Origin: Phycisphaerae bacterium
Lineage (GTDB): Bacteria > Planctomycetota > Phycisphaerae > UBA1845
Length of the DNA: 64,000 bases
Direction of reading: 5' to 3'
NCBI GenBank assembly: GCA_013360585.1
Contig: JABWBH010000013.1
Coordinates: 95,596-159,595, forward strand
The notes under the pieces are model-generated. The model had not been told where the DNA came from. It did no database searches and saw only the letters and a program-made list of their open reading frames with translations. Position numbers and translations under genes: made by a program. Shown here piece after piece: positions 8,437-17,450 of the stretch. Position 1 is the stretch's first letter. Each line of letters begins with the position of its first letter.

Positions 8437-9756
8437 TTACTCCGCCCAGGCGCCGACCGCGGCTTCATGCACCGTGATCGGCGTGCGCGCCGCAACGAAC
8501 GTCTCGCGAGGGGGCGACGCCGTCCACGGCGCTTCGATCGAGCGGCGCATCGCTTCACGCGGCCGGGTCGAGGAGATCGGCGGTGCGGACCCGGTCTCGG
8601 GACCGTCGAACCAGTTGTAGACCGGCTTGCTCGTGCGGTTGACCAGGTCGCGATACCGCTCCTGCGCGTGAACGTACGACGTATTCGACACGACAAAGGC
8701 GTCCGGCGCGTACGTCAGGGCCTGCGCCGTCGTGATGATCGGCGTTCCGCGATAAGCGCGCCCGGTCCCGGTGAAGAAATCGTCCGCCACGGCGAGCACA
8801 TCCACCCCTGACTCCCGCGCTCCGGCGTGAAAGGCGTGGAGATTCTTCCCCAGATCCGCGAGAATCACTCGGCGCACACCCTGCTCGCGCAGCCGCTCGA
8901 ACCGCGTCCGCACGAACGTCAGCGCGAAGATATCCTCGACCGCCGTCGCGGACAGGCGCTGCGGGAGATGCTCCCTCCGCTCGATCATCGAACGCCAGCG
9001 CCCGGCGAGTGCTCCGCGCCAGAACGCGCCGAGATGCCCGTGACGCTCCGCGATCCAGCGGTACCGCTGCATCCAGTCCCGCCGGTAGATCGCGCGAAGC
9101 GGCGGAGGTAAATACCGCCCGATCACCCGAAGATTGTTGCACACGTCGTAATACGTGGTCCGCGCGGCATCTCGCGACACGGAGGTTTTGAGGTGGTCGG
9201 CGACAAGGTCTTCGAACGTGGCGACGCGCCAGCCGGCGTTGAGCAGACGGAAGGACAAGTCATACTCCTCGGCCTGCATGAAAAACGTCCGGTCCAGTCC
9301 GCCCACCTGGCGGTAGGCCCACGCCCGGAAGCCGACGCACGTCCCGGCGAATACGCCCGGCAACGCGCTGCATTCGCGACGACCGTCCGGAAGCTGCACC
9401 ACGAACGCCGCCGCGCCGAGCTTCTCCTCCGCGGCGAAATGCGCCAGCATCGCCTCGATCGACCCCTCGCGAGGACGGGCGTCGTCGTCGAGAAACAGCA
9501 GGAACTCGCCGTGCGTGTGATCCGCGCCGATCGCCTTCGCGCAACTCCCGAAGTTGCGCTCCGCGAGGATCAGGCGCACACCGGCGAGGCGCGCCAGCGC
9601 CTCCCTTGTTCCGTCCGTCGAGCCGTTGTCCACCACGAAAATCTCGTCCTGACTGAAGTCGATGCCCGCGGCGGGCAGCGTTTGCAGCGTCTCCAGGACG
9701 GCTTCCTTCCGGTTGTACGTGGCGATGACGACGCTGATTCGCGGCCGATGCAACAT
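8437..9756 (-). CDS. Glycosyltransferase family 2 protein with C-terminal Rossmann-like domain
   Basis: About 439 residues. The N-terminal half is a GT-A transferase: [15 protein letters not shown], the VVDNGSTDG loop and [10 protein letters not shown] as the metal-binding DxD. The central region is rhamnosyltransferase-like. The last 150 residues form a second alpha/beta module ([16 protein letters not shown], then [30 protein letters not shown]) that looks like a nucleotide- or sugar-binding Rossmann fold with no matching catalytic signature that I recognise. I take ATG 9756 ([10 protein letters not shown]). A GTG at 9900 in the same frame would add 48 low-complexity residues. Next to gmd and fcl it probably adds a sugar to a surface glycan; its acceptor is unknown. 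Confidence 0.85.
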   Translation of the reverse strand: MLHRPRISVVIATYNRKEAVLETLQTLPAAGIDFSQDEIFVVDNGSTDGTREALARLAGVRLILAERNFGSCAKAIGADHTHGEFLLFLDDDARPREGSIEAMLAHFAAEEKLGAAAFVVQLPDGRRECSALPGVFAGTCVGFRAWAYRQVGGLDRTFFMQAEEYDLSFRLLNAGWRVATFEDLVADHLKTSVSRDAARTTYYDVCNNLRVIGRYLPPPLRAIYRRDWMQRYRWIAERHGHLGAFWRGALAGRWRSMIERREHLPQRLSATAVEDIFALTFVRTRFERLREQGVRRVILADLGKNLHAFHAGARESGVDVLAVADDFFTGTGRAYRGTPIITTAQALTYAPDAFVVSNTSYVHAQERYRDLVNRTSKPVYNWFDGPETGSAPPISSTRPREAMRRSIEAPWTASPPRETFVAARTPITVHEAAVGAWAE

Positions 9757-9960
9757 GCCGTGCTTCTCCCTTCTGCGGTCTACCCTGGATGAGGACGCGC
9801 CGGACGACGCTGCGCCCGGGATGCGGGGGACAAGGGCGGACCGTAGCCGTCGAATTCCCTTCCGACCCCAGCCGGCACTCGACCCTTCGCAGGTGCTCAC
9901 CCCTTAAGCCCTGACGGCCGGCGCTACGATCCGGTCGCGTTCCTTCGCGCCCCGTGCCGT

Positions 9961-10036
9961 CTTTATCGGAAGGCCCGGCGAATTGCTGGAGGACAGCCCG
10001 GCCGGTCAATCCGCAGACCCTGCGCGACCGATAAAG
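9961..10036. promoter_or_regulatory. Inverted repeat in divergent promoter region of the glycan locus
   Basis: CTTTATCGG at 9961-9969 and its exact complement CCGATAAAG at 10028-10036 flank 58 nt between the divergent glycosyltransferase and deacetylase genes. Perfect 9-bp A/T-rich arms are unusual in this GC-rich context and could be operator half-sites or a looping pair. The function is a guess. Confidence 0.35.
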
Positions 10037-10051
10037 CCGGGTCGGACGATC

Positions 10052-11032
10052 ATGACCGCCTTTGCGGACAACCTGACGACGGTCGGAGGAGGCGAGGAGC
10101 CCGCGTGTCTCGTCGTGATGTATCATTACGTGGGCACGCGTCACGGCCGTGATGCATCCGGCGTTCGTGGAATAAGCCCGAGCCACTTCGAGGATCAGCT
10201 TGATGACCTGTCCCGCTGGGGCGAGCCGATATCCTGGTCCGCGCTGCTGGAGGTGCTTTCCGGAGGGCGCTCCCTGCCGCGGCGGGGGTTCCTGCTGACG
10301 TTCGACGACGGACTTCGCGACCACATCGAGATCGTCGCGCCGATTCTGGGCGAACGACGCATGACCGGCGTTTTCTCCGCCTCGGGTCGCACGCTTACCG
10401 GCGGCGGAATGTGCGCCGCGCACCAGGTTCACCTGCTCCTGAACGCTTTGCCGGACGCAACCCTCCTGGACGCCGTGCGCACACAGGTGCAGAAAGCAGG
10501 ACTCGGGATTGATCTGGCGACCGGTGAGCAGGCGGAACTCGAACGTTACGCCTACGAAGACCCCGCCCGCGCCCGCCTGAAGCACCTCCTGCATCATCAG
10601 ATTCCGATCTTCGAGCGAGATCGGATCCTCGGCGATCTCTTTCGCGCTCACGTCGGGGATCCGCAGACGTGGACGCAACGCTGGTACCTGAGCGGGCGCG
10701 ATGCCCGCGAACTCGATGCCGCCGGACACACGATCGGCGGACACGGATTCTCACACGAACCCCTGACGCGCCTCTCCGGTGACGACGCGGATACGGACGT
10801 CCGTCGCTGCGCCGCGGTGCTGACGGACCTGCTGGGCCCGGCGCAGCGTCCCTTCTCGTATCCCTTCGGCGCGCACGACGATCGGATTGCGGACGTGCTG
10901 CGCCGCTGCGGGTTCGCCGCCGGGTTTACGACGCGCTCCGCCTTGCTCACCCGCCCGATCCACCGCTGGCGGCTGCCGCGCGTAGACACGATTCACGTCG
11001 CCGCCTTCACGGAAAGGAGCGCGGTATGCTGA
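10052..11032 (+). CDS. Polysaccharide deacetylase (NodB-like) family protein
   Basis: About 326 residues of the carbohydrate esterase 4 type fold. Motif 1 is LTFDDG, giving the catalytic-base and metal-binding Asp pair. A second-motif HxxxH equivalent is TIGGHGFSH, and FSYPFGAHDD is the third motif. There is no signal peptide, so it may act in the cytoplasm on a lipid- or nucleotide-linked sugar. The insert of about 110 residues between motifs 1 and 2 is longer than in minimal NodB domains. ATG 10052 is chosen; the frame is open from 9983. Its TGA lies within the next gene's first codons (7-nt overlap), so the two are translationally coupled. Confidence 0.85.
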   Translation: MTAFADNLTTVGGGEEPACLVVMYHYVGTRHGRDASGVRGISPSHFEDQLDDLSRWGEPISWSALLEVLSGGRSLPRRGFLLTFDDGLRDHIEIVAPILGERRMTGVFSASGRTLTGGGMCAAHQVHLLLNALPDATLLDAVRTQVQKAGLGIDLATGEQAELERYAYEDPARARLKHLLHHQIPIFERDRILGDLFRAHVGDPQTWTQRWYLSGRDARELDAAGHTIGGHGFSHEPLTRLSGDDADTDVRRCAAVLTDLLGPAQRPFSYPFGAHDDRIADVLRRCGFAAGFTTRSALLTRPIHRWRLPRVDTIHVAAFTERSAVC

Positions 11033-12027
11033 CCCTGCCACCCTCTCACGCCACACCGGCTATCAAACCGACGAAACCCGAGATCGAGGGCGAGTCCGCC
11101 AGAAGGTCGCTGCTGCCCGCTTTCCTTCACGCGTACTGGCTGCGCCCTGAGAACGCTTTCTGGATGACGTTGCGAAGCCTCGCGCTCGGGAACGCGCCCC
11201 GGGGCGTTCCGTCCATCGACGTGTGTTGCGGCGACGGAGTCTTCAGCTTCATTGACGCAGGGGGGCGCTTTCACCCCGACTTCGACGTCTTCCGCGCCGT
11301 CACCGCCTTGGAGCACGTCACACGCAGTCATGCCGACATGTTCGACGCCGAAACCGAGAATTACGCCCCGCCGATCGATGCTCGTCCGCCCGCGACGATC
11401 AGCATCGGAACGGACCTCAAGCCGAACCTCCTGCGCAAGGCCGCCGCCCTGGGATTCTACGACCGGCTCATCCGCCACGACGGCAACACCCCTCTGCCGC
11501 TTCCGGACGGGGTGTTCCGGCGGACGTACTGCAACAGCGCGTACTGGATGACCCAGGTGGACGGGTTCCTTCGCGAGCTTCGTCGCGTGACGCGCCCGGA
11601 CGGCGTCGTCATCCTGCACGTCAAACTCGCGGACATGCGACGTTACACGCTCGACCGGTTCGAACGCGTGCTGGGGGGAGAGTTTCTGCGGATCATCGGC
11701 CGCGGGCGGCTGGACTGCTGGTCTTCGCTGGCGTCGCGCCAGACGTGGGAGCGCCGCTTCAACGACGCCGGGCTTTCGATCGAACGCTGCGACGTCCTCG
11801 CCACCCGGACGCACGCCCACCTCTGGGACGTGGGTCTGCGCCCGATCGCGCCGCTGCTGGTCCGGATGACCAGCGCCCTCACGCCGGAAACGCGCGCCGC
11901 GATCAAGCGGGACTGGGTGGCGCTCTTCCTGGACTTGCTCGATCCGATCACGCGGCCGGACTTCGATGCCTTCGACAAAGCTGACGAACCGGCCGAGCTT
12001 CAATACGTCCTGCGCCCGCGCGGATGA
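11026..12027 (+). CDS. SAM-dependent methyltransferase (class I, type 11-like)
   Basis: 333 residues. The SAM-binding motif I is read at SIDVCCGDGVFSF (about 63-75), followed by ISIGTDLKPNLLRKA, an acidic loop near RLIRHDGNTPLPLPDGVF, and ELRRVTRPDGVVILHV, the usual motif after the substrate-sensing loop in ubiE/type-11 enzymes. The substrate is not evident. Overlap with the deacetylase gene and the neighbouring GDP-fucose genes suggest that it modifies a glycan or its lipid carrier. Confidence 0.82.
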   Translation: MLTLPPSHATPAIKPTKPEIEGESARRSLLPAFLHAYWLRPENAFWMTLRSLALGNAPRGVPSIDVCCGDGVFSFIDAGGRFHPDFDVFRAVTALEHVTRSHADMFDAETENYAPPIDARPPATISIGTDLKPNLLRKAAALGFYDRLIRHDGNTPLPLPDGVFRRTYCNSAYWMTQVDGFLRELRRVTRPDGVVILHVKLADMRRYTLDRFERVLGGEFLRIIGRGRLDCWSSLASRQTWERRFNDAGLSIERCDVLATRTHAHLWDVGLRPIAPLLVRMTSALTPETRAAIKRDWVALFLDLLDPITRPDFDAFDKADEPAELQYVLRPRG

Positions 12028-12048
12028 CGCCCCGACGCCCCCGCCCGC

Positions 12049-12585
12049 TCAGCACACGGCTTCGAGAAGCTCGATGCCGGGTTGCTCATTGCAGTAGATG
12101 AACCCGACGCGCCCCCAGGCCTGATCCACTCCGGGTTGATCAAACGCCGCGACGACGGGCGATCCGCTCCCGAAGGCGAAGTACCCCCGCGTTTCGACAC
12201 GGCGCAGCACGTCGTGGCGGATCAGGATTTCCCCCAGCGGTTGCCGCTGTGCGAGCACCTCACTCTGCGCAGGCTCGGGCAGCGCCGCGAGGTTCAGCCG
12301 CATAAGGCCGACTTCGACGACGCGACGGTTGCGCGGCTCGCGGAGGCGGATATAACGTGCGTAGCTGGAAGGTCCGATCTCGGATCGGATCACCTCGAGA
12401 TCGACCGGACCGCCGTACCACGCCGAAAGCGTCGCCGTCATGTGTTCATGATGAACAAGGAGGCGCCGCGGACGGTCCGGCAGGTCGGCGGGTTCGCAGG
12501 CTCGCGCGTCGCGGAGCATTTCCTCCCGTGACAGAAAGGGTGCGCCCAGCTCCGCAAGTTTTTCGGAAAGATCACCGGCATTCAT
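12049..12585 (-). CDS. Chorismate-lyase-like protein (UbiC/UTRA fold family)
   Basis: 178 residues. The pattern RLLVHHEHMTATLSAWYGG, then YARYIRLREPRNRRVVEVG, LAALPEP and PLGEILIRHDVLRR resembles chorismate pyruvate-lyase-like proteins, whose active site uses the conserved Arg and Glu seen in these segments. Classical UbiC makes 4-hydroxybenzoate and pyruvate; many members of this wider family have no assigned reaction. I start at MNAGDLSEKL (complement of 12583-12585); the frame is open to 12645. Convergent with the methyltransferase gene, 21 nt apart. Confidence 0.65.
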   Translation of the reverse strand: MNAGDLSEKLAELGAPFLSREEMLRDARACEPADLPDRPRRLLVHHEHMTATLSAWYGGPVDLEVIRSEIGPSSYARYIRLREPRNRRVVEVGLMRLNLAALPEPAQSEVLAQRQPLGEILIRHDVLRRVETRGYFAFGSGSPVVAAFDQPGVDQAWGRVGFIYCNEQPGIELLEAVC

Positions 12586-12670
12586 ATCGGGGGATTGTAG
12601 GCAGGCACGTCGCGTCGTCACACGCCGACCGCAAGGCCCGGACATGTTTGCACACCCGGCGCCGACGGTG

Positions 12671-14668
12671 TCAGGCGCCCGACAATGCGATGTCCGCCAC
12701 CGGAGCGTGCGTCAGCGTCACGCGGTCCGCTCCGTCGTCCGACACGGTCACAGCCAGCGACCACGTCACGTCCAGCGGAAAGCACGCGCCCGCGTCGCCG
12801 TCCCGGCAGCACATGAACGACGCTTCCACCGTCCACGTGCCCCCGTCCTGCTCGGAAAGCGCCGGCAGCACGACGGCAAGCGGCAGGCGACCCGAGCGTC
12901 CCGACGTCGCAATCAGACGCCGCGCTTTGCACCTGACCTCGACCGACCACGGCGCCCCTTCGTTCAGATGAACGTTCGGCGGCAGATGCAGTTCCAGCAG
13001 CAGCGTCGCCTTAGCGCCCGCCCGCAGGCGCGCCGCCGCCGCAACTACCCGCGTCGGCTTCGCCGCCCCCACCGTCACCCTCTCCAGCGCCGGAGGCCGC
13101 AGCCCGACAAATTCCACCTCCGTCCACTGCTCTGTCCGAAGGTCCGCGCGAATCACGCGATGATTGTTCGTGTCGGCGATGAAGACCTCGTCGCCGACGC
13201 AGCTCAGTCCGCCCGGCTCGAACAACATCAATCCACCCGCCTTATCCGAGCGTCCCGGTGATCCGCTCCCGAGAACCGTCCGCACCGTCCGAGCAGCAGG
13301 ATCGACGACCTTGATCCGGTGATTGTACGTATCCGCAACGAGCAACCCCGCGCCCCACGACGCCACGCCGAGAGGATGCTGCAACCGCGCCTTCGGGTGC
13401 GCTCCGTCCACGTCGCCGAAGGTGAACAACCCCTCGCCGATCACCGTGTACACGCGCTCGACAGCCAGGTCGATCCCGCGGATCGCGCTGACCTCGCTGT
13501 CGGCGATGAAAAGATGCCCGCGGTGGAGGCAGATGCCGGAAGGCTGGGCGAATGCGGCGCGCTCCGTCGGACCGTCCGCCAGGTTCTCCCGCCCCGTGCC
13601 CGCCAGCGCCCGGGCGAATCCGACGGGCATGTCGATCCGCCAGATCTGGTGCTCGCCCGCCATCGCCACGTAAAGCGTCGAACCTTCGCGGGTCAGATCC
13701 CAGGGAGAGTTGATTCCCTGATCGACGCCCATCGCGCCCCCGGCGAAGTCGTACGTCATTCGCCCCGTGCCGACGACCGTCGCGACGGAAAAATCGTCGA
13801 GGTCGATCGCCCGGATCAGGTGATTCTCCGTGTCGGCGACATAAAGCTTGCCCTGCCCGGTGACCAGTCCCTGCGGATGATGAAACGTCGCTTCTTCCGC
13901 CGGCCCGTCCGCCGCGCCCACGACGCCCGTCCCGACCACCGTCACGACGCGACACTTTCCGCGCTCGTCAGGCCAGTCCGCGACGACGACCCGGTTATGA
14001 TTCGAGTCGGCGACAAAAACCCGGCGAAGCTCCGCGTCCGCGAACACTTTTCCGGGAAAACACAGCGGCGATGTCCCCGCCGCGGAGGCCTCGCGCCGAA
14101 CAAGCACCGGTCCGTCCGCCAACGTTCCGGCGGAGCGCCCCTGCGACAGCGCTTCCGCAATCGCACGGTCCAGCGCTTCGCGCCGCCCCTCGCCGGCCTC
14201 GACCGCCGCCACCCGCCCCGTCGCGTCTACGACGACGACCGTCGGCCAGCTCCGCACCGCGTACGCTCGCCAGAGCTTCATGCGGTCGTCGATGACTACC
14301 GGATGCGCAATCTCGTAGCGGAGGATCGCGGCGCGGATCGTTTCCCGGTCAGCTTCGTTCGTGAACTTCGCGCTGTGGACGCCGATGAACGTCACGGGAT
14401 CGGCCGCGTACTTCTCTTCGAGGAACGCCAGGTCCGGGAGAATGTGAATGCAGTTGATGCAGCAGTACGTCCAGAAATCCAGGACGACGACGCGACCGCG
14501 CAGCTCGCCGTCGAACCGCAGGGGGCGGTCGGTGTTCAGCCAGCCGAGCGGCGTGTCCAGCTCAGGTGCGTGGATCGGTGATGACACGAGATTGAACGAG
14601 AGGTTCAGGGTTCTGGGTTCGGTGTCCTTGTGTCCGCCGCGTTGATCAGGCTCCAACGCCCCTGTCAT
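12671..14668 (-). CDS. NHLRC2-like protein: thioredoxin-like domain plus NHL beta-propeller
   Basis: 665 residues. An N-terminal thioredoxin-like domain (about 45-190) has the CCINC motif in DFWTYCCINCIHILP, which is typical of animal and bacterial NHLRC2. A six-bladed NHL-type propeller follows (about 215-530), with repeated blade strands such as VFVADSNHNRVVV, LYVADTENHLIRAID, LFIADSEVSAIRGID, LLVADTYNHRIKVVD and VFIADTNNHRVI. A C-terminal beta-sandwich (about 540-665) resembles a thiol-disulfide DsbD-like alpha domain. No signal peptide is visible. Only 3 nt separate it from the rhodanese lipoprotein gene upstream, so the two form an operon and may share sulfur or redox chemistry. The biochemical role of NHLRC2 proteins is not established. 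Confidence 0.85.
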   Translation of the reverse strand: MTGALEPDQRGGHKDTEPRTLNLSFNLVSSPIHAPELDTPLGWLNTDRPLRFDGELRGRVVVLDFWTYCCINCIHILPDLAFLEEKYAADPVTFIGVHSAKFTNEADRETIRAAILRYEIAHPVVIDDRMKLWRAYAVRSWPTVVVVDATGRVAAVEAGEGRREALDRAIAEALSQGRSAGTLADGPVLVRREASAAGTSPLCFPGKVFADAELRRVFVADSNHNRVVVADWPDERGKCRVVTVVGTGVVGAADGPAEEATFHHPQGLVTGQGKLYVADTENHLIRAIDLDDFSVATVVGTGRMTYDFAGGAMGVDQGINSPWDLTREGSTLYVAMAGEHQIWRIDMPVGFARALAGTGRENLADGPTERAAFAQPSGICLHRGHLFIADSEVSAIRGIDLAVERVYTVIGEGLFTFGDVDGAHPKARLQHPLGVASWGAGLLVADTYNHRIKVVDPAARTVRTVLGSGSPGRSDKAGGLMLFEPGGLSCVGDEVFIADTNNHRVIRADLRTEQWTEVEFVGLRPPALERVTVGAAKPTRVVAAAARLRAGAKATLLLELHLPPNVHLNEGAPWSVEVRCKARRLIATSGRSGRLPLAVVLPALSEQDGGTWTVEASFMCCRDGDAGACFPLDVTWSLAVTVSDDGADRVTLTHAPVADIALSGA

Positions 14669-14671
14669 CCG

Positions 14672-15253
14672 TTATTTCGTCGCCTCATATTGCTTGCATC
14701 CAGCAGGACCGTGTCCGCACACGGGGTACGCCAAGGTGGTCCAGCCGGGCGCAATCAGGGTTCCGGTCATGTCCGTCTTACCGTGAAACCCGCCCATCAG
14801 GTTGACTCCGCCGGAATATCCCGCGTCGATCAACTGCTCCAGCGCCATCGCCGACCGCCCCCCGGAGCGGCAGCCGACGATGATCTTGTCATCCTTGTCG
14901 AGCACCTGAATCACGTCGGTGACGAAATCCGGGTTCGCCTCGAGACGTCCGGTCGCCGGATTCGCGAACGCCACCGGAACGTTGATCGCGCCGGGCACGT
15001 GCCCCTCCGCGAATTCCTCGGGCGTCCGCACGTCGAGGTACACGTAGCCCTCGCCGCTCTCAAGCCGCTCGCGGGCTTCCTTCACATTGATTTCGGGCAT
15101 CATTCTTCTGGCTGCCTCACCGACACGAGACGGATTCTGCGACGCGTCGCCGGCCAGCGCCGCAGGGTGCGTTTGCGTGCCGGGCGCGGCGCAACCCGCC
15201 CCGCCTCCCGCGACCGCCACCATCACCGTCAGGGTTGTCCAACACCGTTTCAT
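14672..15253 (-). CDS. Rhodanese-domain lipoprotein
   Basis: 193 residues. The signal peptide ends in a lipobox-like GGAGC (Cys21), so the protein is probably membrane-anchored and faces the periplasm. The rhodanese domain (about 52-165) contains YVYLDVRTPEEFAEGHVPGA and the active-site Cys in IIVGCRSGGRS, the loop that carries persulfide sulfur. A C-terminal Cys pair in PVCGHGPAGCKQY could be a metal or redox site. It is the first gene of a two-gene unit with the NHLRC2-like gene. Its substrate is not visible from sequence. Confidence 0.85.
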   Translation of the reverse strand: MKRCWTTLTVMVAVAGGGAGCAAPGTQTHPAALAGDASQNPSRVGEAARRMMPEINVKEARERLESGEGYVYLDVRTPEEFAEGHVPGAINVPVAFANPATGRLEANPDFVTDVIQVLDKDDKIIVGCRSGGRSAMALEQLIDAGYSGGVNLMGGFHGKTDMTGTLIAPGWTTLAYPVCGHGPAGCKQYEATK

Positions 15254-15315
15254 CCCCGCATTGTAGATTCAGCGCGAACGCCTCGAAAGCGCGTCGGACC
15301 GGGTACGTCGCCGGT

Positions 15316-17280
15316 CTAGCGAGCCGCCAGCGTCCGCGCGGTCCGAACAATGTCGTCCACCCCCACGCCGACGTACGCGAACACTTCCTCCGCGGTCCAC
15401 GCCGACTTCGGCAGCCGGCGGCACGTCAGCCCCGTGACGCGCAATCCGTCTCCTCGCGACGCCGCGGCCTCCGCCAACTCCGCGTGAAGCCCGCCCGCGT
15501 AATTGTCCTCCACCGTCAGGATGCGCCCCCCGGCGGCTGCAGCCGCGCCAAGAATGCCCGCCGCCTCCAGCGGAAACGCGTACACGTCGAACACGTTGCA
15601 GGGCACACCCTCGTTCGCCAGCGCGTCGGCGGCCGCCAGCGCCACATGAACCATGTAACCCGTGCTGACCAGGGTCAGCTTCGATCCCTCACGCAATTGC
15701 TTCCAGCCGGTCAGGTCGAACGCCTCTCCTGCGGGATAAAGAAACGGCGCATCCGGCCGGTGTGTCCGCAGGTAGCACAATCCGTCGACGGCAAGCATGT
15801 GCTTCACGCAGGCGTACGCGCACACCGCGTCCGCCGGGTGAAACACGCGGCAAACTGACGATCCCCGTCCGTCGTCCACCCGTGTCATGCTCCGGAAGTA
15901 CGCCAGGTCGGGAAGCGACATCTGTGACGGTCCGTCCGCCGCCAGCGACACCCCCGAATGCGATCCGACCAGCTTCACGTTCGCCCGGGTGATCGCCGCC
16001 ATCTCGATCTGGTCATATCCGCGGGCGAGGAATTTTGAGAAACTGCTGGCGAAAGGAACCTTGCCCGCCGCCGCCAGCCCGACCGCCGCGCTGATCATGT
16101 TCTGCTCAGCGATCTTGCACTCGATGAAGCGGTCGGCGTGGCGCTCGGCGAAAAAGCTCGCGTACGTCGAGTTGCTGACGTCGCCGTCCAGCGCGAACAC
16201 CCGTCCGTCCACATCGCCGGCGGCGACCAGCGCCGCGCCGTAGGCGACGCGCGTCGCGAGACGCTTCTTCGTCAGCGCGCTTTCCAGCCCGACGCGTTGC
16301 AATCCGGCGGCGAAATCCGGCCACGCCGCTCCGGCGCGCGCCATTGCGGCGGCGTTTTCCGCTTTCGGAGTCGCCGGCGGCGCCTCCAGCACTTCATCCA
16401 CCCCGGCGTCCAGCGATGCGATCGTGCCTTCGAGCTGCCCCAGCGCCGTCGGAAGCTGCGCCTTTGTCAGCGGCTTGCCGTGATAGTTCCCTTCCTGAAG
16501 CAGCGGCACGCCCCAGCCCTTGACCGTCCGAGCAATGACCGCCAGCGGTTTGTCCCCCTTGCCGGCACGCGAAAGAACCGAGGACACCTGCTGCGGATCG
16601 TGTCCGTTAAGAGTCACCGCCTCCCACCCGAACGCCACCGCCTTGGCGCGGAGCATCTCCGGTGTCTGCTGATCCGAGACATCGCCGGCCTGGCCTTGCC
16701 CGTTGCAGTTGAACACCGCGCACACCCGCGTCAGACCTCGCTCGGCGATGAAATCCATCGCTTCCCAGATCTGTCCCTCGCGCGACTCTCCGTCGCCGAT
16801 CAGGACGAACACGCGGCGATCATTTCCGTCCGCCCGCGCCGCGACCGCGAGACCCGCCGCAACCGACAGACCTTGTCCCAGCGATCCCGTTGCGGCGTCG
16901 AAAAAGGGAAATCCCTCCGCCGGGTTCGGATGTCCGTCCAGCACGCTGTCCAGTTTGCGCAGCGTCATCAGGTCGTCGAGGCGCAGCCGGCGCGGCTGGG
17001 TCTTCGTCCCGACAACGCCTTCCCGATCGGCGTAGGCGGCGTAAACGATCGGCACCGCGTGCCCCTCGGACAGAACCAGCCGATCGGCGCGAGGGTTCCA
17101 GGGATCCGCCGGGTCGAACCGCATCTGGCGGTACATCAACTCGACCACGATGTGCGCCAGCGACATCGCGCTCGACGGATGACCGGAGCCTGCGGCGGTC
17201 GTCATCCGCAGGACGTGGGCGCAAAGCTCGCCCGCTTTCACGTGAACTCGGGACGGCACGACGGGTGCTTCGACGCTCAA
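15316..17280 (-). CDS. tkt: Transketolase
   Basis: 654 residues. ThDP- and Mg-dependent two-carbon transfer in the pentose phosphate pathway. The N-terminal half has GSGHPSSAMSLAHI, GSLGQGLSVAAGLA and the ThDP motif GDGESREGQIWEAMDF. The central pyrimidine domain has FALDGDVSNST, FIECKIAEQNM (catalytic Glu) and SHSGVSLAADGPSQMS. The length and the short linker resemble the animal/archaeal-style transketolase rather than the E. coli type. Divergent from the E1 alpha gene, with about 170 bp between. Confidence 0.95.
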   Translation of the reverse strand: MSVEAPVVPSRVHVKAGELCAHVLRMTTAAGSGHPSSAMSLAHIVVELMYRQMRFDPADPWNPRADRLVLSEGHAVPIVYAAYADREGVVGTKTQPRRLRLDDLMTLRKLDSVLDGHPNPAEGFPFFDAATGSLGQGLSVAAGLAVAARADGNDRRVFVLIGDGESREGQIWEAMDFIAERGLTRVCAVFNCNGQGQAGDVSDQQTPEMLRAKAVAFGWEAVTLNGHDPQQVSSVLSRAGKGDKPLAVIARTVKGWGVPLLQEGNYHGKPLTKAQLPTALGQLEGTIASLDAGVDEVLEAPPATPKAENAAAMARAGAAWPDFAAGLQRVGLESALTKKRLATRVAYGAALVAAGDVDGRVFALDGDVSNSTYASFFAERHADRFIECKIAEQNMISAAVGLAAAGKVPFASSFSKFLARGYDQIEMAAITRANVKLVGSHSGVSLAADGPSQMSLPDLAYFRSMTRVDDGRGSSVCRVFHPADAVCAYACVKHMLAVDGLCYLRTHRPDAPFLYPAGEAFDLTGWKQLREGSKLTLVSTGYMVHVALAAADALANEGVPCNVFDVYAFPLEAAGILGAAAAAGGRILTVEDNYAGGLHAELAEAAASRGDGLRVTGLTCRRLPKSAWTAEEVFAYVGVGVDDIVRTARTLAAR

Positions 17281-17450
17281 CTTATGATCTCCGTGGAGCC
17301 GGCGTTGACGCCGCCGGGCGGTTTCGATGGCGCGGGAGCCTATCCCGGAGGCTCGCCTCCTTCAAGACGACCCGGTCTGTCCCCCGTCGGCGTCGCCGGC
17401 GCCGGAAGCGCCGGTTCGACCCGCCCCCCGGCGCGCCTTATCATGCGGGA

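Noticed and set aside
16890..17450. Long in-frame N-terminal extension of the E1 alpha gene
   Set aside because: It is the reverse shadow of transketolase (Arg/Ser-rich); the family start is at 17451.
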